Assembly (NCBI RefSeq): GCF_014698115.1
Contig: NZ_JACJSJ010000013.1
Coordinates: 1 to 64,000, forward strand
DNA: 64,000 bases
Reading direction: 5' to 3'
Origin: Nostoc sp. FACHB-973
Lineage (GTDB): Bacteria; Cyanobacteriota; Cyanobacteriia; Cyanobacteriales; Nostocaceae
This document shows, one piece after another, positions 8,440-18,476 of the stretch. The notes beneath the pieces were generated by a model. It saw only the letters and a program-made list of their open reading frames with translations. It ran no database searches and was not told where the DNA came from. Every line of letters starts with the position of its first letter. Position 1 is the first letter of the stretch. The position numbers were made by a program, and so were the translations under genes.

Positions 8440-9078
8440 ATGAGCCTAACTCTTTATTTTCTCCGTCATGGACAAACAGAATGTAGTCGTAATAATTCCT
8501 TTTGTGGTTCTATAGACTCAGAACTGACTTTAGAAGGCTTGGAAATGGCAAAAGGTTTTGCCGCTGCATACAGTTCTACACCTTGGACAGCAATATTTTG
8601 TAGTCCAATGCAGCGAACTGTGGAGACAGCAAAGCCTTTATATCAAACCATAGGGATGGAACCAGAACTTAGGGATGGTTTGAAGGAAATTAATTATGGC
8701 CAGTGGGAAGGAAAAACCCCGGAAGTAATTAGCCGTGAATATCACGATGATTATATTCGTTGGTCAGCAGATCCGGCTTGGAATGCGCCAACTGGCGGAG
8801 AAATGGCAGTTACAATTGCTTATCGCGCCATGCAAGTAATTGAAGAAATTAAACAAAATTACAGTAGTGGCAATGTTTTAGTTGTTTCCCACAAAGCAAC
8901 TATCAGAATTATTTTGTCTAATTTATTAGGAATTGATGTCGGACGCTTCCGGTTTCGTTTGGGATGTCCTGTGGGGTCGGTAAGCGTTGTAGAATTTACC
9001 TCACATGGCCCGTTATTGAAGGCTTTGGCAGACCGTACTCATTTGGATGAGCGTTTGCGAAATTTGCCAGGAACTTGA
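8440..9078 (+). CDS. Histidine phosphatase family (phosphoglycerate mutase-like)
   Basis: 212 residues. LYFLRHGQTE near the N terminus is the RHG motif with the phospho-accepting His (near residue 10); SPMQRTVETAKPL supplies the second Arg; REINYGQWEG-like KEINYGQWEGK holds the acid/base Glu; LVVSHKATIRIIL is the C-terminal His motif. The set defines branch 1 histidine phosphatases, which act as phosphoglycerate mutases or small-molecule phosphatases. Substrate cannot be told from sequence. GATGAGAAT lies before the ATG. Alpha-ribazole phosphatase and sugar phosphatase are alternatives. Confidence 0.9.
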   Translation: MSLTLYFLRHGQTECSRNNSFCGSIDSELTLEGLEMAKGFAAAYSSTPWTAIFCSPMQRTVETAKPLYQTIGMEPELRDGLKEINYGQWEGKTPEVISREYHDDYIRWSADPAWNAPTGGEMAVTIAYRAMQVIEEIKQNYSSGNVLVVSHKATIRIILSNLLGIDVGRFRFRLGCPVGSVSVVEFTSHGPLLKALADRTHLDERLRNLPGT

Positions 9079-9199
9079 AGAGGACGCGGGGATGAGGGAG
9101 GAGTATTTATTCTGCTTGTGTTGGTTCTCGGTTTATGGTTCAGTGTATTTGCAGAAAACGTTGATGCCGATTTTTAGAATATATAATACGACAATTGTG

Positions 9200-9258
9200 G
9201 CGATGTCTTCTCTGCGAGACGCTACGCGAACAACGGGCTACGCCTACGCTCCATCAAT
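9200..9258. repeat. Dispersed Nostocales repeat (CTACGCCTACGC type)
   Basis: Contains GAGACGCTACGCGAACAACG and GGGCTACGCCTACGC. The reverse complement GCGTAGGC(G/A)CAGCCC type recurs inside the kinase gene near 57619-57648. It truncates the reading frame on the minus strand at 9244. Confidence 0.65.
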
Positions 9259-9453
9259 CGGTACTCCATTTACTGCTGCAACGGCAACCAGTGAGCTAAT
9301 GATACTATTGAGCAGAGAACCACTACCAGGGTTATTGGTGTATTCTTTGATTTTGCCCCGTAAACCATCATCACCACAAATTTCCGCACGGATTTCATCA
9401 ACGGTGAGTTGCAAAATAGATTTTTTGCCCTGACTATAATCTGTTTTGCCCAA
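9244..9453 (-). pseudogene. Possible gene fragment ending in a dispersed repeat
   Basis: A 69-codon reverse reading with protein-like composition: GKKSILQLTVDEIRAEICGD, then LRGKIKEYTNNPGSGSLLNS and IISSLVAVAAVNGVPIDGA. It has only a TTG at the expected start, no ribosome site, and its C terminus runs directly into the repeat at 9200-9258. I take it as a fragment of a small protein rather than an intact gene. Function unknown. Confidence 0.35.
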
Positions 9454-9735
9454 AGTTTGGTTTTTTCATGCCGACTTACTTACTACCGTTAATGCAAGAG
9501 TGTATGAAATCTTATCCTCTTGGCGATCGCGATAGTAATTAGGGTGTAATATCAGAGTTAGGTGTTGAAGGATTAGCCAGACATGGGAAAATTCCAAGTC
9601 CGGCCGATCAGTTATGATTAAGTCCGTTTGTGCAGAAAGCTAAAAATCCTCTCGTCTGCTGCGTTGAATGATAAGTATTTAACCGGACACGATATTACTG
9701 GTTGGCTTTACGTTTAAGTCACTGTAACTTTGTGA
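9454..9735. other. Intergenic with a dispersed repeat
   Basis: GAATGATAAGTATTTAACCGG (9667-9687) with the following GACACGATATTAC matches 57316 onward (GAATAATAAGTATTCAACCG...), a repeat family seen twice here. No gene seen. Confidence 0.45.
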
Positions 9736-11340
9736 CTACTTTTTTGAAACTTGTTCTTCCTCAACAAATTCTGGTAATTCATTGGGGGCACCGCAGGCAG
9801 AAATATTGCCTGTAAAATTTACATCCGCCATCAGTTCTGGATGTTCCTGCTGACGCTGGGTGATTTGTTCGCGGGTGAGAATCTTCGATTCATCAAAACC
9901 AAGCTCGATTTCGGTGTGTAAACCCTTGTACTTAACTCGCTTGAGGTTGTAAAAACGTTTGTTGAGAGTAGTTTTCACAAAAGCCTTCAAGCAACCTAAA
10001 AGATATTTGCGCTTAAAGGGATCTTTTACAAACCAGTACTCAATGGTTTTACGGAGATAAAAACGGGCATAGTTTCGCAATACTCCTTTGAGTACATCCT
10101 CCCGTTCCATTGCGTCTGGTTTCATAATTGGCGTCACAAAGTTATATTGGGAATAATCCCGAACTTCTACGCGATCGCCTAAATCTTCAAATAACTCGGA
10201 AAATGGCCAAGGTGTAAACATATTCCAGTTAGCCATGTCTGTTTTCCAATCCAAAGCCATCTGATAGGTTTGCTCAATTGTCTCTGGGGTTTCGTTTTCC
10301 AAACCCATAATAAATTGAGCCTCAGCAACCATGCCATTTTTCTTTAACAGCTGAATCGCCCGCTTGTTTTCTTCGATAGTCGTTTCTTTGCGGAACAAAT
10401 TCAACTTTAGCTGTGCTGCTGCTTCTGTACCCAAGGAAACATGAACCAGTCCGGCTTTGCGGTAAAGAGGTAATTCTTGCTCATCCCGCAAGATATCTGT
10501 CACCCGTGTATTGATTCCCCAGTAAACACCCAGATTGCGTTCGATCAATTCGTTACATAGCGCAATAAATTTGGGTTTGTTGATGGTTGGTTCCTCGTCG
10601 GCAAGAATGAAAAAACCAACTTTGTGTTTTTTCACCAAGATTTCAATTTGATCGACGAATTTCTTGGGACTACCAGAACGGTATTTGCGCCAGAATTTCC
10701 ACTGAGAACAAAAACGGCAGGTGAAGGGACATCCTCTAGCATAGTTGGGAACTGCCACCCGCACGTTGAGAGGAGTATAGATATATTTCTTCCAATCTAA
10801 TAGATCCCAATCTGGGGTAAGGGTATCTAAATCAGCAATGGGGGGATGGGCTGGTGTAGCGATGACTTGCCCATCTTCGAGGAAAGCAATTCCTAAAATA
10901 TTCCGGCGATCGCTCTCTAAAGTATTATTAGCGATCGCATTCATCAAATTAACTGTAATCTCTTCCCCTTCTCCCCGAATAATATAATCTACCCAAGGAG
11001 CTTCATTCAGAACTTCATTATACATATAGGTAGGATGAACCCCACCCATAATTGTCTTGGCTTGGGGGCAAACTTCTTTAACTATCTTTAGGGTTTTTTG
11101 AGATTGGTAAATCATCGGCGTGATTGCTGTTGCCAACACCACATCCGGCTGATGCTTGGCGATCATCTTCGCTAAAACATCATCCGAAATATAATCCGTC
11201 ATGGCATCAATAAAGCAAATATCGCTAAAGCCAGCTGTCTTCAGTGCCCCGCCAACATAGGGAACCCAACTTGGTGGCCAATTCCCAGCAATTTCTGCAC
11301 CACCAGAATGGTAATTGGGTTGAATCATCAGAATCCGCAT
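9736..11340 (-). CDS. bchE: Oxygen-independent Mg-protoporphyrin IX monomethyl ester cyclase (B12-binding radical SAM)
   Basis: 534 residues. The N terminus [20 protein letters not shown] and following [18 protein letters not shown] match BchE. The first 190 residues form a cobalamin-binding domain ([15 protein letters not shown]). [10 protein letters not shown] near residue 205 gives the CxxxCxxC that holds the radical SAM 4Fe-4S cluster. The enzyme forms the isocyclic E ring of chlorophyll without O2, so in cyanobacteria it would serve micro-oxic conditions, with the aerobic AcsF as alternative. The ATG at 11340 is preceded by TAGGAGG on the reverse strand. A related P-methylase-type radical SAM role is less likely given the N-terminal match. 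Confidence 0.9.
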   Translation of the reverse strand: MRILMIQPNYHSGGAEIAGNWPPSWVPYVGGALKTAGFSDICFIDAMTDYISDDVLAKMIAKHQPDVVLATAITPMIYQSQKTLKIVKEVCPQAKTIMGGVHPTYMYNEVLNEAPWVDYIIRGEGEEITVNLMNAIANNTLESDRRNILGIAFLEDGQVIATPAHPPIADLDTLTPDWDLLDWKKYIYTPLNVRVAVPNYARGCPFTCRFCSQWKFWRKYRSGSPKKFVDQIEILVKKHKVGFFILADEEPTINKPKFIALCNELIERNLGVYWGINTRVTDILRDEQELPLYRKAGLVHVSLGTEAAAQLKLNLFRKETTIEENKRAIQLLKKNGMVAEAQFIMGLENETPETIEQTYQMALDWKTDMANWNMFTPWPFSELFEDLGDRVEVRDYSQYNFVTPIMKPDAMEREDVLKGVLRNYARFYLRKTIEYWFVKDPFKRKYLLGCLKAFVKTTLNKRFYNLKRVKYKGLHTEIELGFDESKILTREQITQRQQEHPELMADVNFTGNISACGAPNELPEFVEEEQVSKK

Positions 11341-11797
11341 AATCTACCTCCTAATTTTTACCAGAGGACTCAACAATTGAAAATATCCAGCTTGCAACAG
11401 CTTCGCTTCTACAAAATTCCAAAGCGAGAAAGATTTATGAATAAATAAATGTTTGTTAATTGATGTCAAATGAAAGAAATATGCAAAAACTTACCAATTA
11501 AATTGCTGGTAAAAATTTATCATTTTGCAATTTTTGACTTTTATTGAATTAAGCTCATTTCATAACTATAAAGCTATTTATTTTTCTGGGTCAATAAGCT
11601 TTCTCAAAATTTAATGTTTAGACGCTAACAAAGCTAATTGCCCTAGTACAAATGCCCAATGTTAGTAAGAGTGTGCTGTTTAATGCCCAATCCGTATTGT
11701 CTTATCAGCTTGTGTGTAAACTAGCTACTTTTGGAGAAAAGCTCCAAGCTATACTTAGAATTGAAACCTGAAAGCCAATTTATGCAGGCATAGTACA
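11341..11797. other. Long intergenic leader between bchE and the ure side
   Basis: About 450 AT-rich bases, presumably carrying the bchE promoter. No repeat array, RNA gene or confident operator found. Confidence 0.4.
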
Positions 11798-11938
11798 ATG
11801 GTTCAAAAAATTGCTCATGAAGCTGATATAGATCCTACCTTTAATATAGGAAATAGATGGAACATCGATGAATTATTGGTTAATGATGCAGTTGACTTTA
11901 TTGAGCAAGTTGTTGAAAGTATTCATCAAATCTTGTAG
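11798..11938 (+). CDS. Small hypothetical protein, 46 residues
   Basis: ATG at 11798 to TAG at 11936-11938. It reads MVQKIAHEADIDPTFNIGNR followed by WNIDELLVNDAVDFIEQVVE and SIHQIL. The acidic amphipathic helix and lack of frame breaks look protein-like, but there is no clear ribosome site and no family I know. It lies 64 bases before ureE on the same strand. It could also be the relic of a longer gene. Confidence 0.4.
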   Translation: MVQKIAHEADIDPTFNIGNRWNIDELLVNDAVDFIEQVVESIHQIL

Positions 11939-12002
11939 CTAATTATTTACGTAAAAAACGTTAAGATAATGAGTCGATGATTTTAGAACAGGCGAAACTC
12001 TG

Positions 12003-12449
12003 ATGCTGACATTTACCCAACTCAAGCCACCCAATTACAATACAGCAGTAACTTTGACTCTGGCGCTAACAGCAGAAGAACGTACCCGCAGTCGTCATCG
12101 CTTTGAAACCGAAGATGGGAAGGTTGTATTTTTGCATTTACCCAGAGGAACTGTCTTACACGATGGCGATATTCTCCAAGAAGAAAGCGATCGCAGTTTA
12201 ATTAGAATAACTGCAAAACCAGAACTAGTAATGACTGCCTTTGCAGAAACACCACTTTTATTACTCAGGGCAGCATATCATTTAGGAAATCGCCATGTAC
12301 CTGTAGAAATTACCCCGACTTATTTACGCTTGTCTTCAGATTCGGTTTTACGCACAATGTTGGAACAACTGGGATTAGAAGTTAAAGAAGAAATTTTAGC
12401 GTTTCAGCCAGAATTAGGAGCTTATGGACAACACCATCACGCTCACTGA
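12003..12449 (+). CDS. ureE: Urease accessory protein UreE (nickel metallochaperone)
   Basis: 148 residues. [20 protein letters not shown] opens the peptide-binding domain; [20 protein letters not shown] and [12 protein letters not shown] are UreE signatures. The C-terminal metal-binding domain has [12 protein letters not shown] (the conserved HxGNRH) and ends YGQHHHAH, a short His tail that binds nickel. UreE hands Ni to the UreFGD complex on apo-urease. The end overlaps the ureF start by 26 bases, so the pair is translationally coupled. Urease structural genes and ureD are not in this window. Confidence 0.96.
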   Translation: MLTFTQLKPPNYNTAVTLTLALTAEERTRSRHRFETEDGKVVFLHLPRGTVLHDGDILQEESDRSLIRITAKPELVMTAFAETPLLLLRAAYHLGNRHVPVEITPTYLRLSSDSVLRTMLEQLGLEVKEEILAFQPELGAYGQHHHAH

Positions 12450-13116
12450 TAGCCATTTTTTAAATATTTTACAGTTGGCTAGCCCTGCTTTACCTGTGGG
12501 AGCATATAGCTATTCTGAAGGCTTGGAAACATTGGTAGAAAATGGTACGATTGCTAACCACACACATCTCAAACATTGGCTAGAAGCCCAATTAACCTAC
12601 GGGGCAATTCGGCTAGAGGCAGCGGTAATGGTACGATCTGAGAAATCTGCAAAAATCGGTGATGTCGAGTCTTTATGCTCTTGGAACCTCTGGTTATCCG
12701 CTGCTAGGGAAACAGAAGAATTACGCGCCTCTAGTTGGCAAACGGGGCGATCGCTGATCCAATTACTTGGTAAACTAGAACCGGAGATTCTACCCATAAC
12801 CAATAGTGTAGGTAATCCATGCAATTATGCGATCGCTTTTGGCATCGCCCTTGCCCATTGGCAAATTAACATCCAAGCCGGACTATTAGCATATCTGCAC
12901 AGTTGGGCAAGTAATTTGATTACAGCCGGCGTCAAACTTATCCCCTTGGGACAAACAGCAGGACAGCAGTTATTACTAGATTTGCAACCATTAATTAGTA
13001 CTATGGTATTGGAAATACTAGCGTTGGAAGACGAACAACTCAGCTGTTGGAGTTGGGGTTTATCCCTAGCGAGTATGCAGCACCAAACCCAGTATACAAG
13101 GTTATTTAGGAGTTAG
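12424..13116 (+). CDS. ureF: Urease accessory protein UreF
   Basis: 230 residues. [20 protein letters not shown]-like N terminus ([20 protein letters not shown]) is the UreF signature; all-helical protein with [14 protein letters not shown] and a C-terminal [20 protein letters not shown] region. UreF with UreD and UreG forms the complex that opens the urease active site for Ni delivery. It starts inside the end of ureE. UreG follows after 102 bases that contain an AT-rich heptamer array. Confidence 0.96.
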   Translation: MDNTITLTDSHFLNILQLASPALPVGAYSYSEGLETLVENGTIANHTHLKHWLEAQLTYGAIRLEAAVMVRSEKSAKIGDVESLCSWNLWLSAARETEELRASSWQTGRSLIQLLGKLEPEILPITNSVGNPCNYAIAFGIALAHWQINIQAGLLAYLHSWASNLITAGVKLIPLGQTAGQQLLLDLQPLISTMVLEILALEDEQLSCWSWGLSLASMQHQTQYTRLFRS

Positions 13117-13127
13117 GGACTAGAAGA

Positions 13128-13207
13128 ATTTTAGATTTTAAATTTTGGATTTTCGATTGAACAATTTAAAATCTAAAATCTAAAATCTAAAATCTAAAAT
13201 CCAAAAT
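13128..13207. repeat. CTAAAAT heptamer array between ureF and ureG
   Basis: Four or more tandem CTAAAAT units (about 13164-13207), preceded by an inverted TTTTAGATTTTAAATTTTGG-type copy. The same LTRR-like sequence occurs at kdpA/kdpB (22759-23055). It separates two genes that are otherwise one operon. Confidence 0.8.
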
Positions 13208-13218
13208 GGTATGACTAT

Positions 13219-13815
13219 ATGAACGCATTTAGAGTAGGTGTTGCAGGCCCCGTTGGTTCGGGGAAGACAGCTTTGGTGGATGCTTTGTGCAAGATGTTGC
13301 GCGAAAAGTATCAAATTGCAGTGGTGACAAATGATATTTATACTCAAGAAGATGCTCAATTTTTAGTGCGTTCTCAAGCTTTAGCAAGCGATCGCATTTT
13401 GGGTGTAGAGACTGGTGGTTGTCCTCATACTGCCATCCGTGAAGATGCTTCTATGAATTTAGCAGCAATTGAACAACTAGAGGAACGTTTTACTGATTTG
13501 GATTTAGTATTTTTAGAAAGTGGCGGTGATAATTTAGCTGCTACCTTTAGTCCAGAATTGGTAGATTTAACAATTTATGTCATCGATGTTGCCGCTGGTG
13601 ATAAAATTCCTCGCAAGGGTGGCCCCGGCATTACTAAATCTGATTTATTGGTGATTAACAAAACTGACCTTGCACCTTATGTCGGTGCAGATTTAAGTGT
13701 CATGGAACGAGATGCTAAAAAAATGCGCGGCGATAAACCCTTTATTTTTACTAATTTGAAAACTCAGTCAGGACTTGCAGATGTCATTAACTTTGTCTGC
13801 ACAAATATATGTTAG
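13219..13815 (+). CDS. ureG: Urease accessory GTPase UreG
   Basis: 198 residues, normal length. P-loop GPVGSGKT near residues 9-16, [14 protein letters not shown], the metal-binding CPH motif in [36 protein letters not shown], and base-recognition NKTD. UreG hydrolyses GTP to drive Ni insertion into urease. ureE, ureF and ureG share strand and are likely one transcript. Confidence 0.97.
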   Translation: MNAFRVGVAGPVGSGKTALVDALCKMLREKYQIAVVTNDIYTQEDAQFLVRSQALASDRILGVETGGCPHTAIREDASMNLAAIEQLEERFTDLDLVFLESGGDNLAATFSPELVDLTIYVIDVAAGDKIPRKGGPGITKSDLLVINKTDLAPYVGADLSVMERDAKKMRGDKPFIFTNLKTQSGLADVINFVCTNIC

Positions 13816-14058
13816 AGGACATGGCAAATTAGGAATAGGTTCGGTTTAGTTCCTCAACTCAACAATTAACTTTTACAGCAATTTTCAGGTAAATATACCA
13901 GGTTGTAGGGTAGCACAGCTGTGCTACCCTACCGAGGATTGTGGTTCAAATAGATGAAAAACGCTCTAACTAATAAACATATGGTGAAAATAAATGTAGA
14001 GACGTAGCACTGCTACGTCTCTACTGCTACGTCTCTACTCTAATGTTTTGCTAAATTT
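13816..14058. repeat. Intergenic with two strong palindromes
   Basis: 13905-13932 is a perfect 28-base palindrome (GTAGGGTAGCACAG and its complement). 13996-14024 pairs GTAGAGACGTAGCA with TGCTACGTCTCTAC around one base, and the right arm is repeated at 14025-14038. Either may stop the converging ureG and porin transcripts. Confidence 0.85.
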
Positions 14059-15843
14059 TTAGAACGTGAAAGTTGTTCTTAGAGTACCGATGATTGCATC
14101 ATCGTTACCACTGTTTTGGCCAGGAGAGGTCAACCAAATCACCCCAGGGGTGATTGAGATGTTATCTGACACGCGATATTTATAGAAGCCTTCAAAGTGA
14201 TAAGGTACATCATTGCCAGTACCAGCAAACTGTCCTCCTCGGTTACGGGAATAAGGTTCCGCACCGGCAAAAATGCCCAATACGTTACCTTTTTTACCGA
14301 AGTCAGGCAAGGCTATCCCAAGACCGTAACTCCAAGCTTCAAAATCATCACCTGCGCCGAAGCCTGTGACATCATGGTAAGAAATGAAGCCACTAACTGA
14401 CAGTTTGTCACTGGGTCTGAAGGCTGCTTCTATACCGTAAGAATTACTGGAAGCTGCGTTTATGAGGGTGTTAGCTTGACCAGTACCTACGACCGGGCTA
14501 CCAGCATTTAAACCAAGACCTGCATCAAATAAACCAGTGCTTCCAGCACCATGATAACCGTGAACGTAGGTGGCAGCGATCGCTATGCTATCCCCAACAC
14601 TAAAGTTCAACTGTCCGAGAGCTGCATAGTTGCCCTCGAATAAACCTTGATTTACTCCAGGATTACTAGCATTTGACGCCAAATAACCTACGGTCAGTGA
14701 ACTTGGTTTGAAAATGTTACCACCTTTACCAAAGGGTAAAGTAAATGCCGCACCTGCACCACCACCAATGCGATAGATGGGACTTTCAGAAGCAAAGGTA
14801 GACAACGCACCATTACCACCGTCATAATCCTCAAAGTAAGGGTTATTAGTGGCAACATAATCGCTGTGAATACCTCCAGTAGCCGCAATGTAAACTTGGG
14901 CTGGACCTATGGGTACGTAATACGCCAACCAGTCTATGTTGACACTGTTATTGGTGCTTCCACCGTTGAGTTGAAACGTTTGTGTGCCTTCAGCAGTATT
15001 GAGCGGATTATTGGCGCTGTCAAATTGATTAAAGGCTAGTGCATTACCAGCTGCCAGACGGGTGTGTAGTACATCTTTACCCGTGAAGCTGCTTTGCAAG
15101 TCTAAACGTACCCTATCTTGGAAGACAGTATTGTTAGCATCGCCAGTGTTACCGCCAAATATATCAGTAACGGCAAAAATAGCTTCACCCACCAATTTTG
15201 TGGTAGTGGAAAACTGATTTGCTTCTAATTCAGCAGTACGTGCTTCTAAAGCATCTACTCGACCACGCAGAGTTGCCAGTTCCGCCGAGAATTCTTCTTG
15301 CAAACGCTGGAGGGTCGCCAAATCCTGTTTTGTCACCAAGTCAGCAGTTGCTGTGGCAATCAGTTCATTAACCCTATCCAAACAAGCATTCAAACCTGCG
15401 GCAAATTCATAACGGGTTAGTGCCCGGTTGCCACGGTAAGTAGAGTTGGGGTATCCTGCAATACAGCCGTAGCGCTCTACCAAGGATTGCAAAGCTTGGA
15501 ATGCCCAATCAGTCGGCTGTACGTCAGAAAACTGAGAAACTGATGTGACCTGAGACAGTGAATTCTGGTTTTTGCCTTCGCTGCTGTAGCGATTAATTTG
15601 TTCTAAGACTTTATTATCATCAGTCTTTGCTTGGGCAACCAAAAATTTATCGGCAGTTGGTTGCTGTGTTTGCATCGATAGTGAAGCGCCAATAGCTTCT
15701 GGTGCTTCCGTCTGAATAGCTTTTGCCTTTGCATCTTCAGAAGAGCTTGCTATTTCAGTAGCTATAGCCCTAGCGGAAACCAATACCGTCACTCCCAAAA
15801 CTACTGGACTTAGTACCAGAGTTTTCCACAATAAATGAGACAT
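14059..15843 (-). CDS. SLH-domain OprB-family outer membrane porin
   Basis: 594 residues from the ATG at 15843, chosen over an in-frame TTG 21 bases upstream because AAAGGAAA sits just before the ATG. A signal peptide (LVLSPVVLGVTVLVSARAIA) is followed by a low-complexity linker, an SLH domain (FSDVQPTDWAFQALQSLVER, YRGNRALTRYEFAAGLNACL), a coiled coil (LQRLQEEFSAELATLRGRVD), then an OprB-type beta-barrel ending in Phe. These are the major cyanobacterial porins, anchored through the SLH domain to peptidoglycan-linked polymers. They allow passage of ions and small solutes; sugar selectivity is not proven. Confidence 0.93.
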   Translation of the reverse strand: MSHLLWKTLVLSPVVLGVTVLVSARAIATEIASSSEDAKAKAIQTEAPEAIGASLSMQTQQPTADKFLVAQAKTDDNKVLEQINRYSSEGKNQNSLSQVTSVSQFSDVQPTDWAFQALQSLVERYGCIAGYPNSTYRGNRALTRYEFAAGLNACLDRVNELIATATADLVTKQDLATLQRLQEEFSAELATLRGRVDALEARTAELEANQFSTTTKLVGEAIFAVTDIFGGNTGDANNTVFQDRVRLDLQSSFTGKDVLHTRLAAGNALAFNQFDSANNPLNTAEGTQTFQLNGGSTNNSVNIDWLAYYVPIGPAQVYIAATGGIHSDYVATNNPYFEDYDGGNGALSTFASESPIYRIGGGAGAAFTLPFGKGGNIFKPSSLTVGYLASNASNPGVNQGLFEGNYAALGQLNFSVGDSIAIAATYVHGYHGAGSTGLFDAGLGLNAGSPVVGTGQANTLINAASSNSYGIEAAFRPSDKLSVSGFISYHDVTGFGAGDDFEAWSYGLGIALPDFGKKGNVLGIFAGAEPYSRNRGGQFAGTGNDVPYHFEGFYKYRVSDNISITPGVIWLTSPGQNSGNDDAIIGTLRTTFTF

Positions 15844-16128
15844 TTTTTTATTTTCCTTTCCCAAAAAAGACCCAAAATCAGTGGGTTCAAGAAAAAGAGA
15901 ATAAGCAATTATTCTACTTGTTGAAAATCTTATCAGATTGTAGCGACCTCAGCTATGTCTCACAGAATTTTTACCTATGAAGAATCGTAAAGTGTTGCAA
16001 ATGGCTTCTTTGCCAAATTAAGGGTTGTCAGCATTCAGCACCCAGAAGTCAGAATCTAGTTATGATTGGTTGCAAGGATTCATCATCATGTTCTCCTAAA
16101 TTCTGACTCCTAAATTCTCAAAAAGTCT
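15844..16128. other. Porin leader and intergenic
   Basis: Includes the porin ribosome site and a leader of over 150 bases, as is common for porin mRNAs. No RNA motif could be assigned. Confidence 0.35.
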
Positions 16129-17589
16129 TTATCCTGCTATTTCGCTAGCTTTTGACCCATTTCTAGACTTTACCTTCTTATTTTTGACCCTGATTTGCGG
16201 TAGGTCTTTTTTATCTTTGTAAAAGTAACAGATTTCCACCAGAGTCGGCCATATTTCTAGAGAGCCATGAAATTGGCTAATAACATCGTCGATAATTCTG
16301 GAAACGTTTTGCTGAAAAAAGTCGGGTTCAAACCCATAAAAGACTCTCGACAGGTTCGCCGCAAACAACTGGAGGGACTGCTTACGTTCTTCATTTTGGG
16401 TAGATGCTGAGGCTTTCAGTACCTGAGTGTGGATGGCAGAAATTTTTTGCAGAATTTCCTCAGAGTCTTGTAAGGTAACCTCGCCAGAGTAATCAAACTT
16501 GATTCCCAGGTCATCAAGATGGTAAACACTTTGCTTAATTTTCCTTTTCAGCAAGCTACATATTTCTTCATTAAAGAGTTCACTAGCCAAAGGATTACGC
16601 ATGTAGTTATTTCTAATGTGGTTTTGGACAGCATCAACATGTGCAGCCACAATGCCTTCTTGCTGTATCCAAAGCCTGTAAATATAATCTTCAAATCTGA
16701 GGCGAGTTGGAAAAAAGGGTGGTAACCCTAGCTGATTGTCATATCCAGCGACTCCACAATCCATTCTCCAGTTTTTGTTAGTAATAACAGGTCTAAAATT
16801 AGTGAGAATATAAAAATCATTCAGGTCATTTGGACTGATTTGATTTTCATCATTGAGATACATATGAACGAAATCAAGTGTATCAATATCGTTAGTTCCG
16901 GTGCGAAAAGTTTGGGCAATCTTGACGATGGCATTATTCAATACTCTCCCTTGTTGCAATAAAAGACTGTTTTCTCGAAAGTAACCCTTGGTAGTGTTGG
17001 TTTCTAAATCCATCGCTGTATCGACAACCAATTCTCCAGCCTCGAAGTTTTCTGGTACATGGCTAGCTTTTTGACCGAGAACATCACCAAAAGCTGTGAG
17101 TAAATCAAAAGATTTATGGACAAAGCCGCCTTGTTGGCTGGACTTGATGAGTTTACCTCGACATATTTCATCGCCTGTTAAAGACTCTGGGCTAGTTTCA
17201 ATCAATGCATCTGGCCGCATATCGTCATCTGCACTGACCATCAAATGTCCAAGGGTGTACATGAGGGTGAAGTTACGATTCCCGCCATAACTGGGGCGAA
17301 ATAAGTTTTTGACTAGTGATTCTAGCTTGCGATCGCGGAGTCTTTCATTTAAAAATGTAATAAATTGTTCTTTTTGATGTGGCCCAACATAAAATACATC
17401 ATTTACTGTTTTAGTTTGTTCTAAAAGTGGGTAATATTTCTCGTGATTAACAATGGTAGAATCATCAAAAACGATAATTTTTAAAGCATGACCATTTACC
17501 CAGAAATTCTCATCATACTTTTCAATAGTTTCTGCCACATCTCTTAATCGATGAGTTGGGATAACAAATACCGTTTCTTTTTGTCTCAT
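16129..17589 (-). CDS. GT-A fold glycosyltransferase-like protein
   Basis: 486 residues from the ATG at 17589 (a TTG 21 bases earlier is the alternative). The first 50 residues, ETVFVIPTHRLRDVAETIEK and LKIIVFDDST, resemble the nucleotide-binding start of family 2 glycosyltransferases. HLMVSADDDMRPDALIE around residue 115 is a plausible DxD metal/nucleotide-sugar motif. A region near 275-300 has NWRMDCGVAGYDNQLG, and LRFEDYIYRLWIQQEG resembles the acceptor-side ED motif. The C-terminal 150 residues are helical. Acceptor and sugar are unknown and I do not recognise a named homologue. It is followed on the same strand by the porin. Confidence 0.6.
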   Translation of the reverse strand: MRQKETVFVIPTHRLRDVAETIEKYDENFWVNGHALKIIVFDDSTIVNHEKYYPLLEQTKTVNDVFYVGPHQKEQFITFLNERLRDRKLESLVKNLFRPSYGGNRNFTLMYTLGHLMVSADDDMRPDALIETSPESLTGDEICRGKLIKSSQQGGFVHKSFDLLTAFGDVLGQKASHVPENFEAGELVVDTAMDLETNTTKGYFRENSLLLQQGRVLNNAIVKIAQTFRTGTNDIDTLDFVHMYLNDENQISPNDLNDFYILTNFRPVITNKNWRMDCGVAGYDNQLGLPPFFPTRLRFEDYIYRLWIQQEGIVAAHVDAVQNHIRNNYMRNPLASELFNEEICSLLKRKIKQSVYHLDDLGIKFDYSGEVTLQDSEEILQKISAIHTQVLKASASTQNEERKQSLQLFAANLSRVFYGFEPDFFQQNVSRIIDDVISQFHGSLEIWPTLVEICYFYKDKKDLPQIRVKNKKVKSRNGSKASEIAG

Positions 17590-17649
17590 AAATTTGTTCG
17601 TTTTTTTCAAAGTTAATCAAAATTCAGGAATAGGTGGGGTTCAGGAACG

Positions 17650-17871
17650 CTATTTATTAGCTTTAAATTGTTGCCAAAGTACATCAATTTTCCTCAAAGC
17701 TTCTTCAGGAGATAGTTTTCCACTAGTTTCTAAACTGCTGATGTAGCCAACTTTTTGAGCGAATTCTTGCAGATTTGCATTAAATATTAAATTCTCTGGT
17801 GTAATTTGACCGTAGTAGCGACTACGAGGGTAGAGAAAACTATTTTTAGCTTGATAATTAAGTTGTGTCAT
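17650..17871 (-). CDS. DUF7219-like small cyanobacterial protein
   Basis: 73 residues: FLYPRSRYYGQITPENLIFN, ANLQEFAQKVGYISSLETSG, KLSPEEALRKIDVLWQQFK. The FLYPRSRYYG...NLQEF pattern matches a short domain family found widely in filamentous cyanobacteria (annotated, as I recall, DUF7219). No function is known. It lies 60 bases before the GT-A-like gene on the same strand. Confidence 0.8.
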   Translation of the reverse strand: MTQLNYQAKNSFLYPRSRYYGQITPENLIFNANLQEFAQKVGYISSLETSGKLSPEEALRKIDVLWQQFKANK

Positions 17872-17924
17872 TAATTTGCTCTTGATGAATATATTTGGTA
17901 GTTTGCAAGCTATGAAGAAAATAA

Positions 17925-18446
17925 TTAGATTTTGCTTGGTTCATTGCAGCCATTTGTTCTAATTCCATTTGGCATTACTGTTTCGCAGAGAATCACAGAA
18001 TGACGGCTTTGGATGTCACTGTTTTTAGAAGCTTTGATAAGATTGGCATAACTAAGATTGGCATTTCGAAAATCAGTTCCTTGTAGATTGGAAGCTTGCA
18101 GATTTGCCTGTTGTAAATCAGCATTAGTTAACAATGTATTCTTGAGATTGGCTCCAGTTAAATCTGCTCCTTGGAGATCCACTCCGCGCAGGTCTGCCCA
18201 CTCCAAATTTGCATACCGGAGATTAGCATTTTTGAGTTTAGCTCCCTGAAGATTTGCCGATCGCAAATCAATTCCTTGTAAGTTGGCTTTTGAGAAATTC
18301 ACTCTTGATAAATTACAGCCGAAACACTTTTTTGTTTCTTTAACTTGTTGAATGACATGGTGTCGAAGCAAATCATTACCTTGATTAATCAAGGAGAGAG
18401 TAAAGACAAATACCATTGGAATCATGGGTCGTAAAAAGGGATTCAT
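17925..18446 (-). CDS. Pentapeptide-repeat protein with N-terminal membrane segment
   Basis: 173 residues. A hydrophobic N terminus (RPMIPMVFVFTLSLI) acts as signal or anchor; CFGCNLSRVNFSKANLQGID starts a run of A(D/N)LXX pentapeptides (about 17 units through residue 145), which fold as a right-handed quadrilateral beta helix. The tail has two Cys (VILCETVMPNGIRTNGCN), a motif seen in other cyanobacterial pentapeptide proteins. CxxC before the repeat may be redox or metal related. Role unknown; probably periplasmic or lumenal. Confidence 0.88.
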   Translation of the reverse strand: MNPFLRPMIPMVFVFTLSLINQGNDLLRHHVIQQVKETKKCFGCNLSRVNFSKANLQGIDLRSANLQGAKLKNANLRYANLEWADLRGVDLQGADLTGANLKNTLLTNADLQQANLQASNLQGTDFRNANLSYANLIKASKNSDIQSRHSVILCETVMPNGIRTNGCNEPSKI

Positions 18447-18476
18447 AAATCTGAACTCAAGCTAAATCAAACAACT

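Noticed and set aside
11941-12002. NtcA site (GTA-N8-TAC) before ureE
   Set aside because: No match with correct spacing was found in the leader.
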